Below, in pieces: positions 33,663 to 41,705 of a stretch of 46,966 bases of DNA; position 1 is the first letter of the stretch, and each line of letters begins with the position of its first letter. The stretch is from JBNRMR01 sp050309705 (GTDB taxonomy: Bacteria; Bacillota; Clostridia; Christensenellales; UBA1750): assembly GCA_050309705.1 (NCBI GenBank), contig JBNRMR010000091.1, positions 1 to 46,966 on the forward strand, written 5' to 3'. The position numbers were made by a program, and so were the translations under genes. The notes below the pieces were generated by a model. It saw nothing but the letters and a program-made list of their open reading frames with translations. It was not told where the DNA came from and did not search any database.

Positions 33663-34436
33663 CTATTTTTCCAGCGAAGCGTGGATGGCCCTGAGCGCGG
33701 CTGAAAGCTCCTCCACGGGGATCTGCCCCGGAGCGGAAATGCCTGAAAGGTCTCCCGCCGAGCCGAATGTCATGGCGGAGCCAAAAATCTCCCCGCTCAT
33801 GCGGCTGACAGTTCCCAGGCCCGACATGGCCATGGTCACCAGCGGCCGCCTAGCATGGAGCCTGCGCATCCTTTCAGTGGCGCAGAGCAAGGTCAGAACA
33901 TCCTGCGGGCTTTTGGGCATCACAGCGATTTTCAGTATATCCCCGCCCATATCCTGCATCTTTTTGAGCCTTGAAACAATCTCATCCTCATCGGGCGTTT
34001 CCTCAAAATCGTGGTTGGATATGAGCGCCGCAACCCCCGCTGCGTGCAGGGCGCCGACCACCTGCAGGGCATTTTCCCGCATCATTTCCACGTCGATTAT
34101 GTCGGCAAAGCCGCTTTTCGCCGCCGCCTCGTTCAGCTTATGGTAATTCGCCGGGCAAAAATCCGCCTGTCCTCCCTCGGCCTTTGTCCTGACAGTGAAC
34201 AGGAGCAGCTTTCCGCCGATGATTTCGCGAACCGATCCAAGAACAGACATCGTTTCCTCAACATTTTCAAGCGCTTCGAAAAAATCCGCCCGCCATTCCA
34301 CTGCGTCTACCGGAAGGCTATTCATCTTAAGCGCTCTTTGGACAATTTCACCTCGCGAAGCCGCAACTATGGGTGCGACTATCTTCGGAATGCCGCTGCC
34401 AATCTTAACGCCTCTGATTGTGACCACATTTCCCAT
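33663..34436 (-). CDS. aroD: 3-dehydroquinate dehydratase, type I
   Basis: This 257-residue enzyme removes water from 3-dehydroquinate through a Schiff base, the third step of the shikimate pathway. The active site is visible: EWRADFF, the His in SNHDF, and the Schiff-base Lys in DILKIAVMP. MSGLGTVSR and the C-terminal SAPGQIPVEEL complete the TIM-barrel pattern. It is the last gene of the aromatic operon, starting 3 bp after the pheA stop codon. Confidence 0.96.
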   Translation of the reverse strand: MGNVVTIRGVKIGSGIPKIVAPIVAASRGEIVQRALKMNSLPVDAVEWRADFFEALENVEETMSVLGSVREIIGGKLLLFTVRTKAEGGQADFCPANYHKLNEAAAKSGFADIIDVEMMRENALQVVGALHAAGVAALISNHDFEETPDEDEIVSRLKKMQDMGGDILKIAVMPKSPQDVLTLLCATERMRRLHARRPLVTMAMSGLGTVSRMSGEIFGSAMTFGSAGDLSGISAPGQIPVEELSAALRAIHASLEK

Positions 34437-34439
34437 GGC

Positions 34440-35561
34440 CTAAATGCATCGATAGCAGCCCAGCACCTCGAAATAGGTGCAGGTGTCAGCGGCCTGCTCT
34501 AATGCGCTTTTCACGCTATCGTCCATTATGTTTCCCTCTATTTCGGCAAAGAAGCGGTATTTCCCCTGGCCTGCGGGCCTAGACTCTATGCGCGTCAGGT
34601 TGATGCTCTGGGCGTGGAAGGACATCAGCGTTTCGCAAAGGGCGCCGCTTCTGTGCTCAGTGGCGAATGTGGCAAGAATGCGGGTGGAGTTTTCGTCATA
34701 CTCCGGCTGCGTGGCTATTATCACAAAGCTGGTTTTGTTGCCCTTGGAATCGGCGATATCATCTGCGAGTATTTCCAGACCGTTAAGCTCCGCTGCTTTT
34801 GGCGATGCTATTGCCGCGGAAAAGCCGTCATTCGCCATGGCGATCTCCTGCGCGGCGACAGCGGTATTGCGGCATGCCACTTGCTCCCAGCCGCCCTGAC
34901 GCAGAAACCTGCCGCACTGCTTCAGAGCCTCGGGGTGGGAAAGCACCCGCTTGATTTCAGCAAGCTTCACGCCCCTTGGAGCCAGCAGGCACTGGCGGAT
35001 ATCCTGCTCCACTTTGCCCACCACAGAGCAACCGTTCCTGCGCAGAAGGTCATAGGTTTCGCCGATGGCGCCCGTGCGTGAGTTTTCAATCGGCACTATG
35101 CCGTAATCAGCGGCGCCCTCCTTCACGCAGCGGAAAACGTCGTAGAAATACTCCGCCGCGAAGCGCTTTGCGCCGGGAAAAGCCCTCTCAAGGGCCTGCT
35201 CGCTCCAGGAACCGGGGACTCCCTGATAGGCGCAGGTGATATCTCCGGTCTTGGGCTCGCTCGGGCTTGAAATGAGCCGGCTATGGGGCATGAGCAGCTT
35301 GTGCTGGTGGGCCCGCGACAGCGCCATAAGGGTGCGCATGGCCATCGTCAGGGACATGCGGTACTCCTCCTTAACCCTTTGCGCCGCCCGGTCAATCACC
35401 TGCTGTTCGCGGCTGGTGTCCATTATCGAAAGATTGTTTTCCCGCTTGATCTGCGCAGCAAGGCCCGCGATCTCCATGCGTCTTTCCAGCAGTGGTATGA
35501 GCTTTTCGTCCACCTCGTCTATCTGGCGGCGGATGTCCGCCAAGGCTTCCTTATGATTCAT
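34440..35561 (-). CDS. pheA: Bifunctional chorismate mutase/prephenate dehydratase
   Basis: This 373-residue enzyme converts chorismate to prephenate and then to phenylpyruvate, the committed branch to Phe. The N-terminal AroQ-type chorismate mutase covers about residues 1-85 (IRRQIDEVDEKLIPLLERRMEIA). The prephenate dehydratase domain covers about 108-285 (YQGVPGSWSEQAL, GIVPIENSRTGAIGETYDLL, NKTSFVIIA). The C-terminal ACT domain has the ESRP motif (TRIESRPAGQGKYRFFAEIEG), the usual Phe feedback site. It is encoded after aroF (34 bp gap) and before aroD. Confidence 0.96.
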   Translation of the reverse strand: MNHKEALADIRRQIDEVDEKLIPLLERRMEIAGLAAQIKRENNLSIMDTSREQQVIDRAAQRVKEEYRMSLTMAMRTLMALSRAHQHKLLMPHSRLISSPSEPKTGDITCAYQGVPGSWSEQALERAFPGAKRFAAEYFYDVFRCVKEGAADYGIVPIENSRTGAIGETYDLLRRNGCSVVGKVEQDIRQCLLAPRGVKLAEIKRVLSHPEALKQCGRFLRQGGWEQVACRNTAVAAQEIAMANDGFSAAIASPKAAELNGLEILADDIADSKGNKTSFVIIATQPEYDENSTRILATFATEHRSGALCETLMSFHAQSINLTRIESRPAGQGKYRFFAEIEGNIMDDSVKSALEQAADTCTYFEVLGCYRCI

Positions 35562-35595
35562 GACTTTGCCTCCTCATTTCGTTATCACTTTATCT

Positions 35596-36615
35596 TTAAT
35601 CGTTCAAATTCACCTGAACAGCGTCTCTAACTCGGCCCAGATGCCTCATCAGCTTATGGAAAAGCTCCGGAGTGATGGACTGAGCGCCGTCGCACAGGGC
35701 CTTTTCCGGCTGGTTGTGCACTTCAATAATAAGGCCGTCCGCCCCCGCAGCGGCAGCCGCCAAGGCCATGGGGTAGACAAAATTCCAGTGGCCGGTGCCA
35801 TGGGAGGGGTCCACCACCACGGGCAAATGGCTCTTTTCCTTCAGCACTGGAACGGCTGAAAGATCCAGCGTGTTTCTGGTGGCGGTTTCAAATGTGCGTA
35901 TACCCCTTTCGCAGAGTATCACATCCTTGCTGCCCGACGCCATCAGATATTCGGCCGCCATCAAAAGCTCCTCTATGGTGCTGGAAAGGCCGCGCTTCAG
36001 CAAAACGGGCTTGCCTATCTGCCCCACTTCCCGAAGGAGCTGGAAGTTTTGCATGTTTCTGGCCCCCAGTTGGATGATATCAACCTCCCGGGCGAAAACC
36101 CCCAGATGGGCGGGGGACATGATCTCCGTCACTATGGGCAGGCCTGTCTTTTCCCGGGCGATCTTCAAAAGCTCCAGCCCATCCAAACCCAGGCCCTGGA
36201 ACGCATAGGGTGAGCTTCTGGGCTTGAATGCGCCGCCGCGAAGGAATGATGCCCCGGAAAGACAGACATCCCGGGCGATGGAGAGTATCTGCTCCTCGCT
36301 TTCAACTGAGCAAGGCCCGGCCATGACGGCAAAGCTGCCCCCACCGATCTTCCTGCCGGAAACCTCCACCACCGTGTCCTGGGGGTGAAAGCGCCTGCCG
36401 GCGAGCTTGTAGGGCTCTTGGACCTTCATTATGCGATCAACGCCCTTCCAGCGGCTGACTTCCTCTGTGGAAACGCCGGAGGTATCCCCCACCACGCCGA
36501 TAACCCTGGCTGTCTGGCCGTCAAGATTGTGCAGGGAAAGCCCTCTTGCAAGAAGATTTTCCTGGGTTGCGCGTATGTTTTCGTCCGTTGCGTCTGGTTT
36601 GAATACAATAATCAT
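35596..36615 (-). CDS. aroF: 3-deoxy-7-phosphoheptulonate (DAHP) synthase, AroF type I-beta
   Basis: This 339-residue enzyme condenses phosphoenolpyruvate and erythrose-4-phosphate, the first step of aromatic biosynthesis. It has an N-terminal ferredoxin-like/ACT-like regulatory domain (about 1-75, MIIVFKPDATDENI, ending MKVQEPYKLAGRRFHP), as in Thermotoga-type enzymes inhibited by Tyr/Phe. The barrel follows with AGPCSVES, LRGGAFKPRSSPYAFQGLG, KPVLLKRG, and DPSHGTGHW. The ATG overlaps the stop of the aroKE gene (ATGA), so the two are translationally coupled. Confidence 0.96.
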   Translation of the reverse strand: MIIVFKPDATDENIRATQENLLARGLSLHNLDGQTARVIGVVGDTSGVSTEEVSRWKGVDRIMKVQEPYKLAGRRFHPQDTVVEVSGRKIGGGSFAVMAGPCSVESEEQILSIARDVCLSGASFLRGGAFKPRSSPYAFQGLGLDGLELLKIAREKTGLPIVTEIMSPAHLGVFAREVDIIQLGARNMQNFQLLREVGQIGKPVLLKRGLSSTIEELLMAAEYLMASGSKDVILCERGIRTFETATRNTLDLSAVPVLKEKSHLPVVVDPSHGTGHWNFVYPMALAAAAAGADGLIIEVHNQPEKALCDGAQSITPELFHKLMRHLGRVRDAVQVNLND

Positions 36616-37976
36616 AGATTTGTCCTTTCATCGCCGCCCGGCGGGTCTATGGATGATATGACTTTTTTATAGAACTCTTTTCTGTCCAGTTTAAGGCTAA
36701 AATATATCTCGTCCGCCAAAATCGCTTGATATATCAGCATCGAAAGGCCGTTCATGGTTTCAAGGCCCTGTGCCTGCGCCTGCTCCATCAGGCCTGTTAC
36801 CGATGGGCTATAGACCATGTCGCAGACCAACGCACCCTTCGGCAAAGCTTTAAAAACCTCTGCCATGTTACCAAGGCTGCCTCCCACGCCAGACATCTCA
36901 AGGGGCAGAGTGTTGATGAAGATATCGCAGTTCTCGGCGGATTTTTTCATCGAAATGACGCTTAAGTCTCCACCCTTGCCAGCGCTTCCTCCTGAAAGGG
37001 ATAAGGCCTGCCTGACTGCTTCCTCACGCCTGCCGTGAACGTTGATGACATTAGCGCCCTCCTTCGCCGCCTGCAAAACAGCTCCAACCGCTGCGCCTCC
37101 GGTGCCCAGGATCATCACACTGCTGCCCTTGTACTCTTTTCCCCTGTCCTTAAGCGCTAGAGAAAAGCCCAACATGTCCGTGTTAAAGCCCAAGAGCCTG
37201 CCCTCATTTTTGACGACTGTGTTCACCGCTCCGCAAAGCCTTGAATCGTCATCGACTTCATCCAGCAAGGGCATTATCGCCTGCTTGTGGGGGTGGGTCA
37301 CATTGAAGCCCTTCAACGGAAAACCCCGCGCCCTTTGAACGAAGGCTTCAAGCTCCTCCGGCCGCACCCAGCACGAAATATAGTCATCGCGGATATTCAG
37401 CGCGCCAAACACCGCTTTGTGTATCGGCGGCGAAAGACTATGGGTTATCGGATGGCCGATCACAGCGTAGTCCTTTTTTATTAAGCGGGCGTTAATCAGC
37501 GTAACCAGCTCCAAAACCGCTTCGTCCTCAGTGCCTTCATTTTTGTAGACGACATCCGCCGAGGAAAGGTACAGAGGCCTTCGCTGCTTTTCCATGGCGT
37601 AGAGCTTGTCTGGGCCAGCCTTCAGCAAGGGACGCTCGCCACAGCTGATGTCTTTTATTATCATGCCAACTGGTCTGTCGATGAATATCACAAGACCCTT
37701 GCGCACCATGATATCGATATTTTCTTCCCGAAGGACAATACCTCCGCCCGTTGCGATCACGGCATTTCCCGCGGATACGGCCTTTTTGAGCTGCCGGCTT
37801 TCAATCTCCCGGAAAAAGGTTTCGCCCTTTTGCGTAAATATTTCCGCTATCGGCATCCCCTGGCTTTCGGTGATCATCTCGTCCACATCAACCCGCCGCA
37901 TATCAAGGGCCTTCGCCAACCTTGTCGCCAAGCTGCTCTTTCCGCTGCCGGAAAGCCCTGTCAGCAATATGTTCAT
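36612..37976 (-). CDS. aroKE: Fused shikimate kinase-shikimate dehydrogenase
   Basis: This 454-residue protein joins two pathway enzymes. Residues about 1-165 are shikimate kinase: P-loop GLSGSGKSS, VDVDEMI, GGGIVLR and ERPLLK. Residues about 175-454 are shikimate dehydrogenase: VIGHPITHSLSPPIHKAVF, the catalytic-Lys motif NVTHPHK, GAVNTVV, FNTDMLGF, and the NADP motif GTGGAAVGA. Thus the dehydrogenase product shikimate can be phosphorylated by the same chain. The start at 37976 overlaps the aroC stop (ATGA). A longer frame to 38018 runs inside aroC. The pathway order (AroE before AroK) is reversed in the fusion order (kinase first). Confidence 0.95.
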   Translation of the reverse strand: MNILLTGLSGSGKSSLATRLAKALDMRRVDVDEMITESQGMPIAEIFTQKGETFFREIESRQLKKAVSAGNAVIATGGGIVLREENIDIMVRKGLVIFIDRPVGMIIKDISCGERPLLKAGPDKLYAMEKQRRPLYLSSADVVYKNEGTEDEAVLELVTLINARLIKKDYAVIGHPITHSLSPPIHKAVFGALNIRDDYISCWVRPEELEAFVQRARGFPLKGFNVTHPHKQAIMPLLDEVDDDSRLCGAVNTVVKNEGRLLGFNTDMLGFSLALKDRGKEYKGSSVMILGTGGAAVGAVLQAAKEGANVINVHGRREEAVRQALSLSGGSAGKGGDLSVISMKKSAENCDIFINTLPLEMSGVGGSLGNMAEVFKALPKGALVCDMVYSPSVTGLMEQAQAQGLETMNGLSMLIYQAILADEIYFSLKLDRKEFYKKVISSIDPPGGDERTNL

Positions 37977-39046
37977 ATTCCCCGCCCCCTGTGTTCCATC
38001 AGAAGATCCAGCAGGCAAAGGGCCACCACGGACTCCGTTACGGGCAGCGCCCTGGTTACAATGCAGGGGTCATGCCGCCCCCCCGATGCTATCTTCACCG
38101 GCTCAAGCGTCTTGCCATCCAGTGTGTCCTGAGGTATGGCTATGGTGGACGTGGGCTTTATGGCCGCCCGGACGATTATCGGCATCCCGTTTGTAATGCC
38201 CCCTTGAATGCCCCCGGCGTTGTTGGTCCGGGTTTGTATTTTGCCGTCATTCAGCACTATCGCGTCGTTGGACTGGCTGCCGCGAAGCCGGCTTAGCGGG
38301 AAGCCCCCGCCGAATTCAACGCCTTTGACCGCAGGAACTGAGAACAGCAGCCTTGCAATCTCGCTTTCAACTGAGCGGAAAAAGGGTTCGCCAAGCCCTG
38401 CCGGAGCGCCAAACGCGCAGATCTCCACCACGCCGCCCACGGAGTCGCCATCCTCTTTAGCAGCGATTATGGCCCTTTGCATTTTTTCGCCCGCGCAGTC
38501 ATCAACGACATTGAAGCTCTTCTGTGCTGCCTGCAAAAAGTCCTTGCGGCTTCCGCATTTGCCATCCTCAATCCCCGCAATCTCTTTTATGCGGCCGAAA
38601 ATCTCCACGCCTCTTCGGGCAAGAACCTGCCTTGCAATGGCCCCGGCGAACACCAGCGGCGCTGTGATTCTGCCGGAAAAATGTCCGCCTCCGCGCATGT
38701 CCGCGTGGCCGCTGTATTTTAGCAAAGCGGTCAGATCCGCATGGCCCGGGCGCAGCTTGCTGTCATAATCCCGGGAGCGGGCGTCTTTGTTGAATATTAC
38801 CGCGCCAATGGGCGAACCGGTGGCCTTTCCCATATGAACACCGCTCAAAATCTCCACGCTGTCGGCCTCCTTGCGCGAAGTGGTGATGGCGCTCTGGCCG
38901 GGCGCACGTCTTTTCATCTGCTCCTCCACCGCCAAAAGATCAATCTCCTCCCCAGCGGGAAGGCCATCGATCACCACGCCAATGCCCCTGCCGTGGGATT
39001 CGCCAAATATCGAGAGTCTGAGCATATTTCCCCATGTTCCTGCCAT
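37973..39046 (-). CDS. aroC: Chorismate synthase
   Basis: This 357-residue FMN-dependent enzyme converts EPSP to chorismate. Signature regions are FGESHGRGIGVVIDGLPAG, RRAPGQSAITTSRKEADSVEILSG, RPGHADLTALLKYSG with DMRGGGHFSGRITA, and RTNNAGGIQGGITNGMPI. The start at 39046 (MAGTWGNM) lies one base after the aroA stop; its AAGGAGG site is inside the last codons of aroA. Both neighbours are therefore tightly coupled to it. Confidence 0.97.
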   Translation of the reverse strand: MAGTWGNMLRLSIFGESHGRGIGVVIDGLPAGEEIDLLAVEEQMKRRAPGQSAITTSRKEADSVEILSGVHMGKATGSPIGAVIFNKDARSRDYDSKLRPGHADLTALLKYSGHADMRGGGHFSGRITAPLVFAGAIARQVLARRGVEIFGRIKEIAGIEDGKCGSRKDFLQAAQKSFNVVDDCAGEKMQRAIIAAKEDGDSVGGVVEICAFGAPAGLGEPFFRSVESEIARLLFSVPAVKGVEFGGGFPLSRLRGSQSNDAIVLNDGKIQTRTNNAGGIQGGITNGMPIIVRAAIKPTSTIAIPQDTLDGKTLEPVKIASGGRHDPCIVTRALPVTESVVALCLLDLLMEHRGRGI

Positions 39047-39047
39047 G

Positions 39048-40295
39048 CTACATATCCTCCTTTTCAAAATCAGCCCAGAAATTCGGATAGGATTTCTTCA
39101 CGCTTTGCCAACCGGTGAGGTTCACCTTTTCATTGCAGCGAAGGGATGCCAGGGCCACCGCCATGGCGATCCGGTGATCGTTGCAGGCATCGGCGCTGCC
39201 GCCCCTGATCATATCCTTGCCCCTGATGACAAGACCGTCCGGAAGCTCCTGTATATCTGCGCCCAGAGCGCCAAGCTGACGGGCAAGGGCGCTTAGACGG
39301 TCGCTTTCCTTAATGCGAAGCCTTGCCGCATCCACGATTTTGCTTTCGCCCCGGCAAAAACAGCAAAGAGCGGCAATGGGCGGCACCAGGTCGGGGATCT
39401 GCGCGGCGCTGACGGTCACAGCCTTCAGCTCCTGTGCGGAAACTGAAATGATACCGCCCTTGCGCGTGATTTTCGCCCCCATTTCCTCCAGCACCTTCAA
39501 AATCGCTCTGTCTCCCTGGAGGGAGTTTTCATCAAGGCCCGCGCATGAAACATCCCATCCCAAGGCCGCCGCTCCCAGAAAAAACGCTGCCTGAGAGTAA
39601 TCGCCCTCCACTTCGCAGCTATTTACGGGCGTATATCGCTGATTTCCCCTGATTGAGTATCCCCTTTCATTCTGCTGGACGAAAACACCGAATCGGGCCA
39701 TCATGTCTATTGTCATGTCAACATAGGCCCTGGATTCCAAGGGCGTGGTCAACAGTATTTCGCTGTCGCCCATGGCCATGGGTAAAGCCAGCAGCAGCCC
39801 CGAAACGAACTGGGAGCTGACATCGCCGGCGAGGGAATAGCCTCCGCTTCTAAGCCGCCCGGAAACGCTCACGCCGCCTTTCTCCCAGGTGAAGTTCACG
39901 CCGGATTTTTCAAAAATTTCAGCATATGCGTCAAGGGGTCTTTCCATCAACCGCCCACGCCCTGTGAAAGTGACGGCCTTACCCAGAGCGGCGGCTATGG
40001 GCAGAAGGAAGCGCAGAGTTGAGCCGGACTCGCCGCAGTCCACTGTTTGCTTCACTTCGCCGCCCTGATCAACAGCGGAAATGTCATCGCCCGCTCGCTG
40101 AAAACGGAAGCCCAGGGCCTCCATAGCGCCAATGGTGGCGTCGATATCCTGTGATTTCCCCGGGGATTTTATCAACGTCCGTCCATTTCCCGATGCCAGC
40201 GCCGCGCAAATGATGGCCCTGTGGCCCATGCTCTTTGATGGGGGAACCTGCACCACACCCTTCGGTCCACCATTTATAATCTTAACATCAAGCAT
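39048..40295 (-). CDS. aroA: 3-phosphoshikimate 1-carboxyvinyltransferase (EPSP synthase)
   Basis: This 415-residue enzyme joins shikimate-3-phosphate and phosphoenolpyruvate. Family marks are PPSKSMGHRAIICAAL, DCGESGSTLRFLLP, LMERPLDAY, SSQFVSGLLLALP, EVEGDYSQAAFFLGAAAL, RLRIKESDR and NDHRIAMAVALA. The region matching the glyphosate-contact loop reads CGESGSTLRF, with Phe where the sensitive E. coli-type enzyme has Pro, as in many Clostridia. It overlaps aroB by 8 bp. Confidence 0.97.
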   Translation of the reverse strand: MLDVKIINGGPKGVVQVPPSKSMGHRAIICAALASGNGRTLIKSPGKSQDIDATIGAMEALGFRFQRAGDDISAVDQGGEVKQTVDCGESGSTLRFLLPIAAALGKAVTFTGRGRLMERPLDAYAEIFEKSGVNFTWEKGGVSVSGRLRSGGYSLAGDVSSQFVSGLLLALPMAMGDSEILLTTPLESRAYVDMTIDMMARFGVFVQQNERGYSIRGNQRYTPVNSCEVEGDYSQAAFFLGAAALGWDVSCAGLDENSLQGDRAILKVLEEMGAKITRKGGIISVSAQELKAVTVSAAQIPDLVPPIAALCCFCRGESKIVDAARLRIKESDRLSALARQLGALGADIQELPDGLVIRGKDMIRGGSADACNDHRIAMAVALASLRCNEKVNLTGWQSVKKSYPNFWADFEKEDM

Positions 40296-41355
40296 TTTTC
40301 CACATCCTTTCCATATGCGGTGAAAGCTCCTGCCGGGAAATTTTTTTAACCCCCGCCTCCCCTATGCTTTTAAGCAATATCAACCGCAGAGCGCCGTCTT
40401 CGTTCTTCTTATCATGCATCATCCCTTCGATCACGTCCTCAACTGAGTAAGGCGCTGTGACGGGCAGTCGGAAGGCCTCCAGCTTATTTACAATCTTCCT
40501 GGAAACCCCTGGCTCTGTGAAGCCCAGGGATTCGCCAACCTTTGCCGCCATGGCCATTCCAATGGCCACCCCCTCGCCATGAATGTATTCCCTGAAGTTC
40601 CCCAGGGCCTCGATTGCGTGGCCGAATGTGTGGCCGAAGTTCAACAGCATCCGAAGCCCCCTGTCCAGTTCGTCGGCTTCCACCACCCGGCGCTTGATGT
40701 CGCAGCACTCGCATATGATGCCCGCGATATCCTCAGCTGATTTTTCCGGGTTTTCAAGGCGGTCAAAAAGACTGCCGGAAAGAATTGCACCATATTTTAT
40801 GATCTCCGCCCAACCGCCTCCCCACTCCCTTTTGGGCAAAGTTTCAAGCATGCCGGTGTCAATCAGCACCCTTGCCGGCTGGTGGAATGCCCCCACCAGA
40901 TTCTTGCCCTCGGGGATATTTATGGCCGTCTTGCCGCCGACGCTGGAGTCCACCTGGGCAAGTAGCGTGGTGGGAATTTGCACATACGAAACGCCCCGCA
41001 TGTAGGTGGCAGCCGCGAAGCCGCATATGTCGCCCACGACGCCTCCCCCGAAGGCGATCAGCAGATCATTCCTGGCAAACTGCGCCCTTGCCAGCGCGCC
41101 GTGTATCGCCTGTAGATTATCAAAGGACTTGGCCTCCTCTCCGGGCTTCAAGGGGATAATCTGCCGGGGAAGGCCTGCTTTTTCAAGAAGCTGCTCCATC
41201 CTCTCTCCGTGAAGGCGCCAAACATTCTCGTCCGTCACAACAGCCAGCCTGCCGCAGGGGAAGTCCTCCGCCGCGGCTATGACTTCATTCAGCGCACCCC
41301 TGCCGATCAATATATCATAGCTGTTTTCGCCCAATCCAACCTTCAGCGTCTTCAT
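40288..41355 (-). CDS. aroB: 3-dehydroquinate synthase
   Basis: This 355-residue enzyme uses NAD and a divalent metal to close DAHP into 3-dehydroquinate. Motifs are FGGGVVGDICGFAAATYMRG, PTTLLAQVDSSVGGKTAIN, the metal ligands in WAEIIKYGAI, LLNFGHTFGHAIE and YIHGEGVAIGM. It is the first structural gene after the leader/terminator region, with GAGGTG before the ATG, and overlaps aroA by 8 bp. Confidence 0.97.
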   Translation of the reverse strand: MKTLKVGLGENSYDILIGRGALNEVIAAAEDFPCGRLAVVTDENVWRLHGERMEQLLEKAGLPRQIIPLKPGEEAKSFDNLQAIHGALARAQFARNDLLIAFGGGVVGDICGFAAATYMRGVSYVQIPTTLLAQVDSSVGGKTAINIPEGKNLVGAFHQPARVLIDTGMLETLPKREWGGGWAEIIKYGAILSGSLFDRLENPEKSAEDIAGIICECCDIKRRVVEADELDRGLRMLLNFGHTFGHAIEALGNFREYIHGEGVAIGMAMAAKVGESLGFTEPGVSRKIVNKLEAFRLPVTAPYSVEDVIEGMMHDKKNEDGALRLILLKSIGEAGVKKISRQELSPHMERMWKNA

Positions 41356-41395
41356 TGCAGCACCTCATCATCAGTAAAATTCCACTCGTCTTTAT

Positions 41396-41437
41396 AAAAG
41401 AAAAAGCGAGAGGATTCAGATTCATGAACCCTCTCGC
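41396..41437 (-). terminator. Attenuator terminator upstream of aroB
   Basis: On the minus strand, GCGAGAGG-GTTCA pairs with TGAAT-CCTCTCGC (13 bp with one G-T) around TGAATC, followed by TTTTTCTTTT. It lies 30 nt after the leader-peptide stop and 40 nt before aroB, so it must be overcome for operon transcription. Confidence 0.9.
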
Positions 41438-41569
41438 CACTAGTTTTAAGGCTGGTTTGATATTATTCAAACATTCGCAAGTCCATGACAGGCTCTATTA
41501 TTTTTGCAGTAAAAATAGCCGAAACCAAAATAGTTCCTGCTAAAGCTAAAATAATAGGACTTGCTAATG
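41422..41569 (-). promoter_or_regulatory. Attenuator: mutually exclusive RNA pairings between leader peptide and terminator
   Basis: Region 1 CATTAGCAAGTCC (41557-41569), just before the Tyr/Phe codon run, pairs with region 2 GGACTTGCGAATG (41472-41484), at the end of the ORF: 12 pairs, one mismatch. Region 2 can instead use TCATGGACTT (41479-41488) to pair with GGGTTCATGA (41422-41431) in the terminator's 5' arm: 8 pairs plus two G-T. A ribosome stalled on Phe/Tyr codons would cover region 1 and favour the antiterminator. One reaching the stop codon would cover region 2 and let the terminator form. Confidence 0.68.
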
Positions 41570-41586
41570 GACATTGCAGCGTACAT
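41467..41586 (-). CDS. Phe/Tyr-rich leader peptide of the aromatic operon
   Basis: This ORF encodes 39 residues, starting MYAAMSISKS and carrying YYFSFSRNYFGFGYFY at residues 11-26: five Tyr and five Phe codons among 16. AAGGGG (41593-41598) lies 6 nt before the ATG. It follows a sigma-A-like promoter and precedes an alternative-hairpin region and a terminator just ahead of aroB. The likely role is ribosome stalling when charged Phe- or Tyr-tRNA is scarce. It is too short for usual gene finders. An overlapping frame of 57 codons (about 41464-41637) encodes a hydrophobic stretch; it has no ribosome binding site and I consider it the weaker candidate. Confidence 0.78.
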   Translation of the reverse strand: MYAAMSISKSYYFSFSRNYFGFGYFYCKNNRACHGLANV

Positions 41587-41647
41587 TTGAAACCCCTTCG
41601 CCGCTTTTTGCATCCGTTTATGTCGGCGGCCATCATAATTGATTACT

Positions 41648-41675
41648 AGTATAACCCAATGCGGGAAAAAATCAA
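41648..41675 (-). promoter_or_regulatory. Promoter of the aromatic leader/operon
   Basis: On the minus strand, TTGATT (41670-41675), a 16-bp spacer and TATACT (41648-41653). It begins 30 bp after the tyrA stop; no terminator is visible between tyrA and this promoter. Confidence 0.72.
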
Positions 41676-41705
41676 GCCTTTTCTTTATTTCTTTTTTCTT
41701 GTTAA

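Noticed and set aside
41464..41637. 57-codon ORF on the minus strand with a hydrophobic helix overlapping the Phe/Tyr leader ORF
   Set aside because: No ribosome binding site; the start would lie within a few bases of the predicted transcript start. The other frame explains the promoter, hairpins, terminator and position. Kept only as a competing hypothesis.
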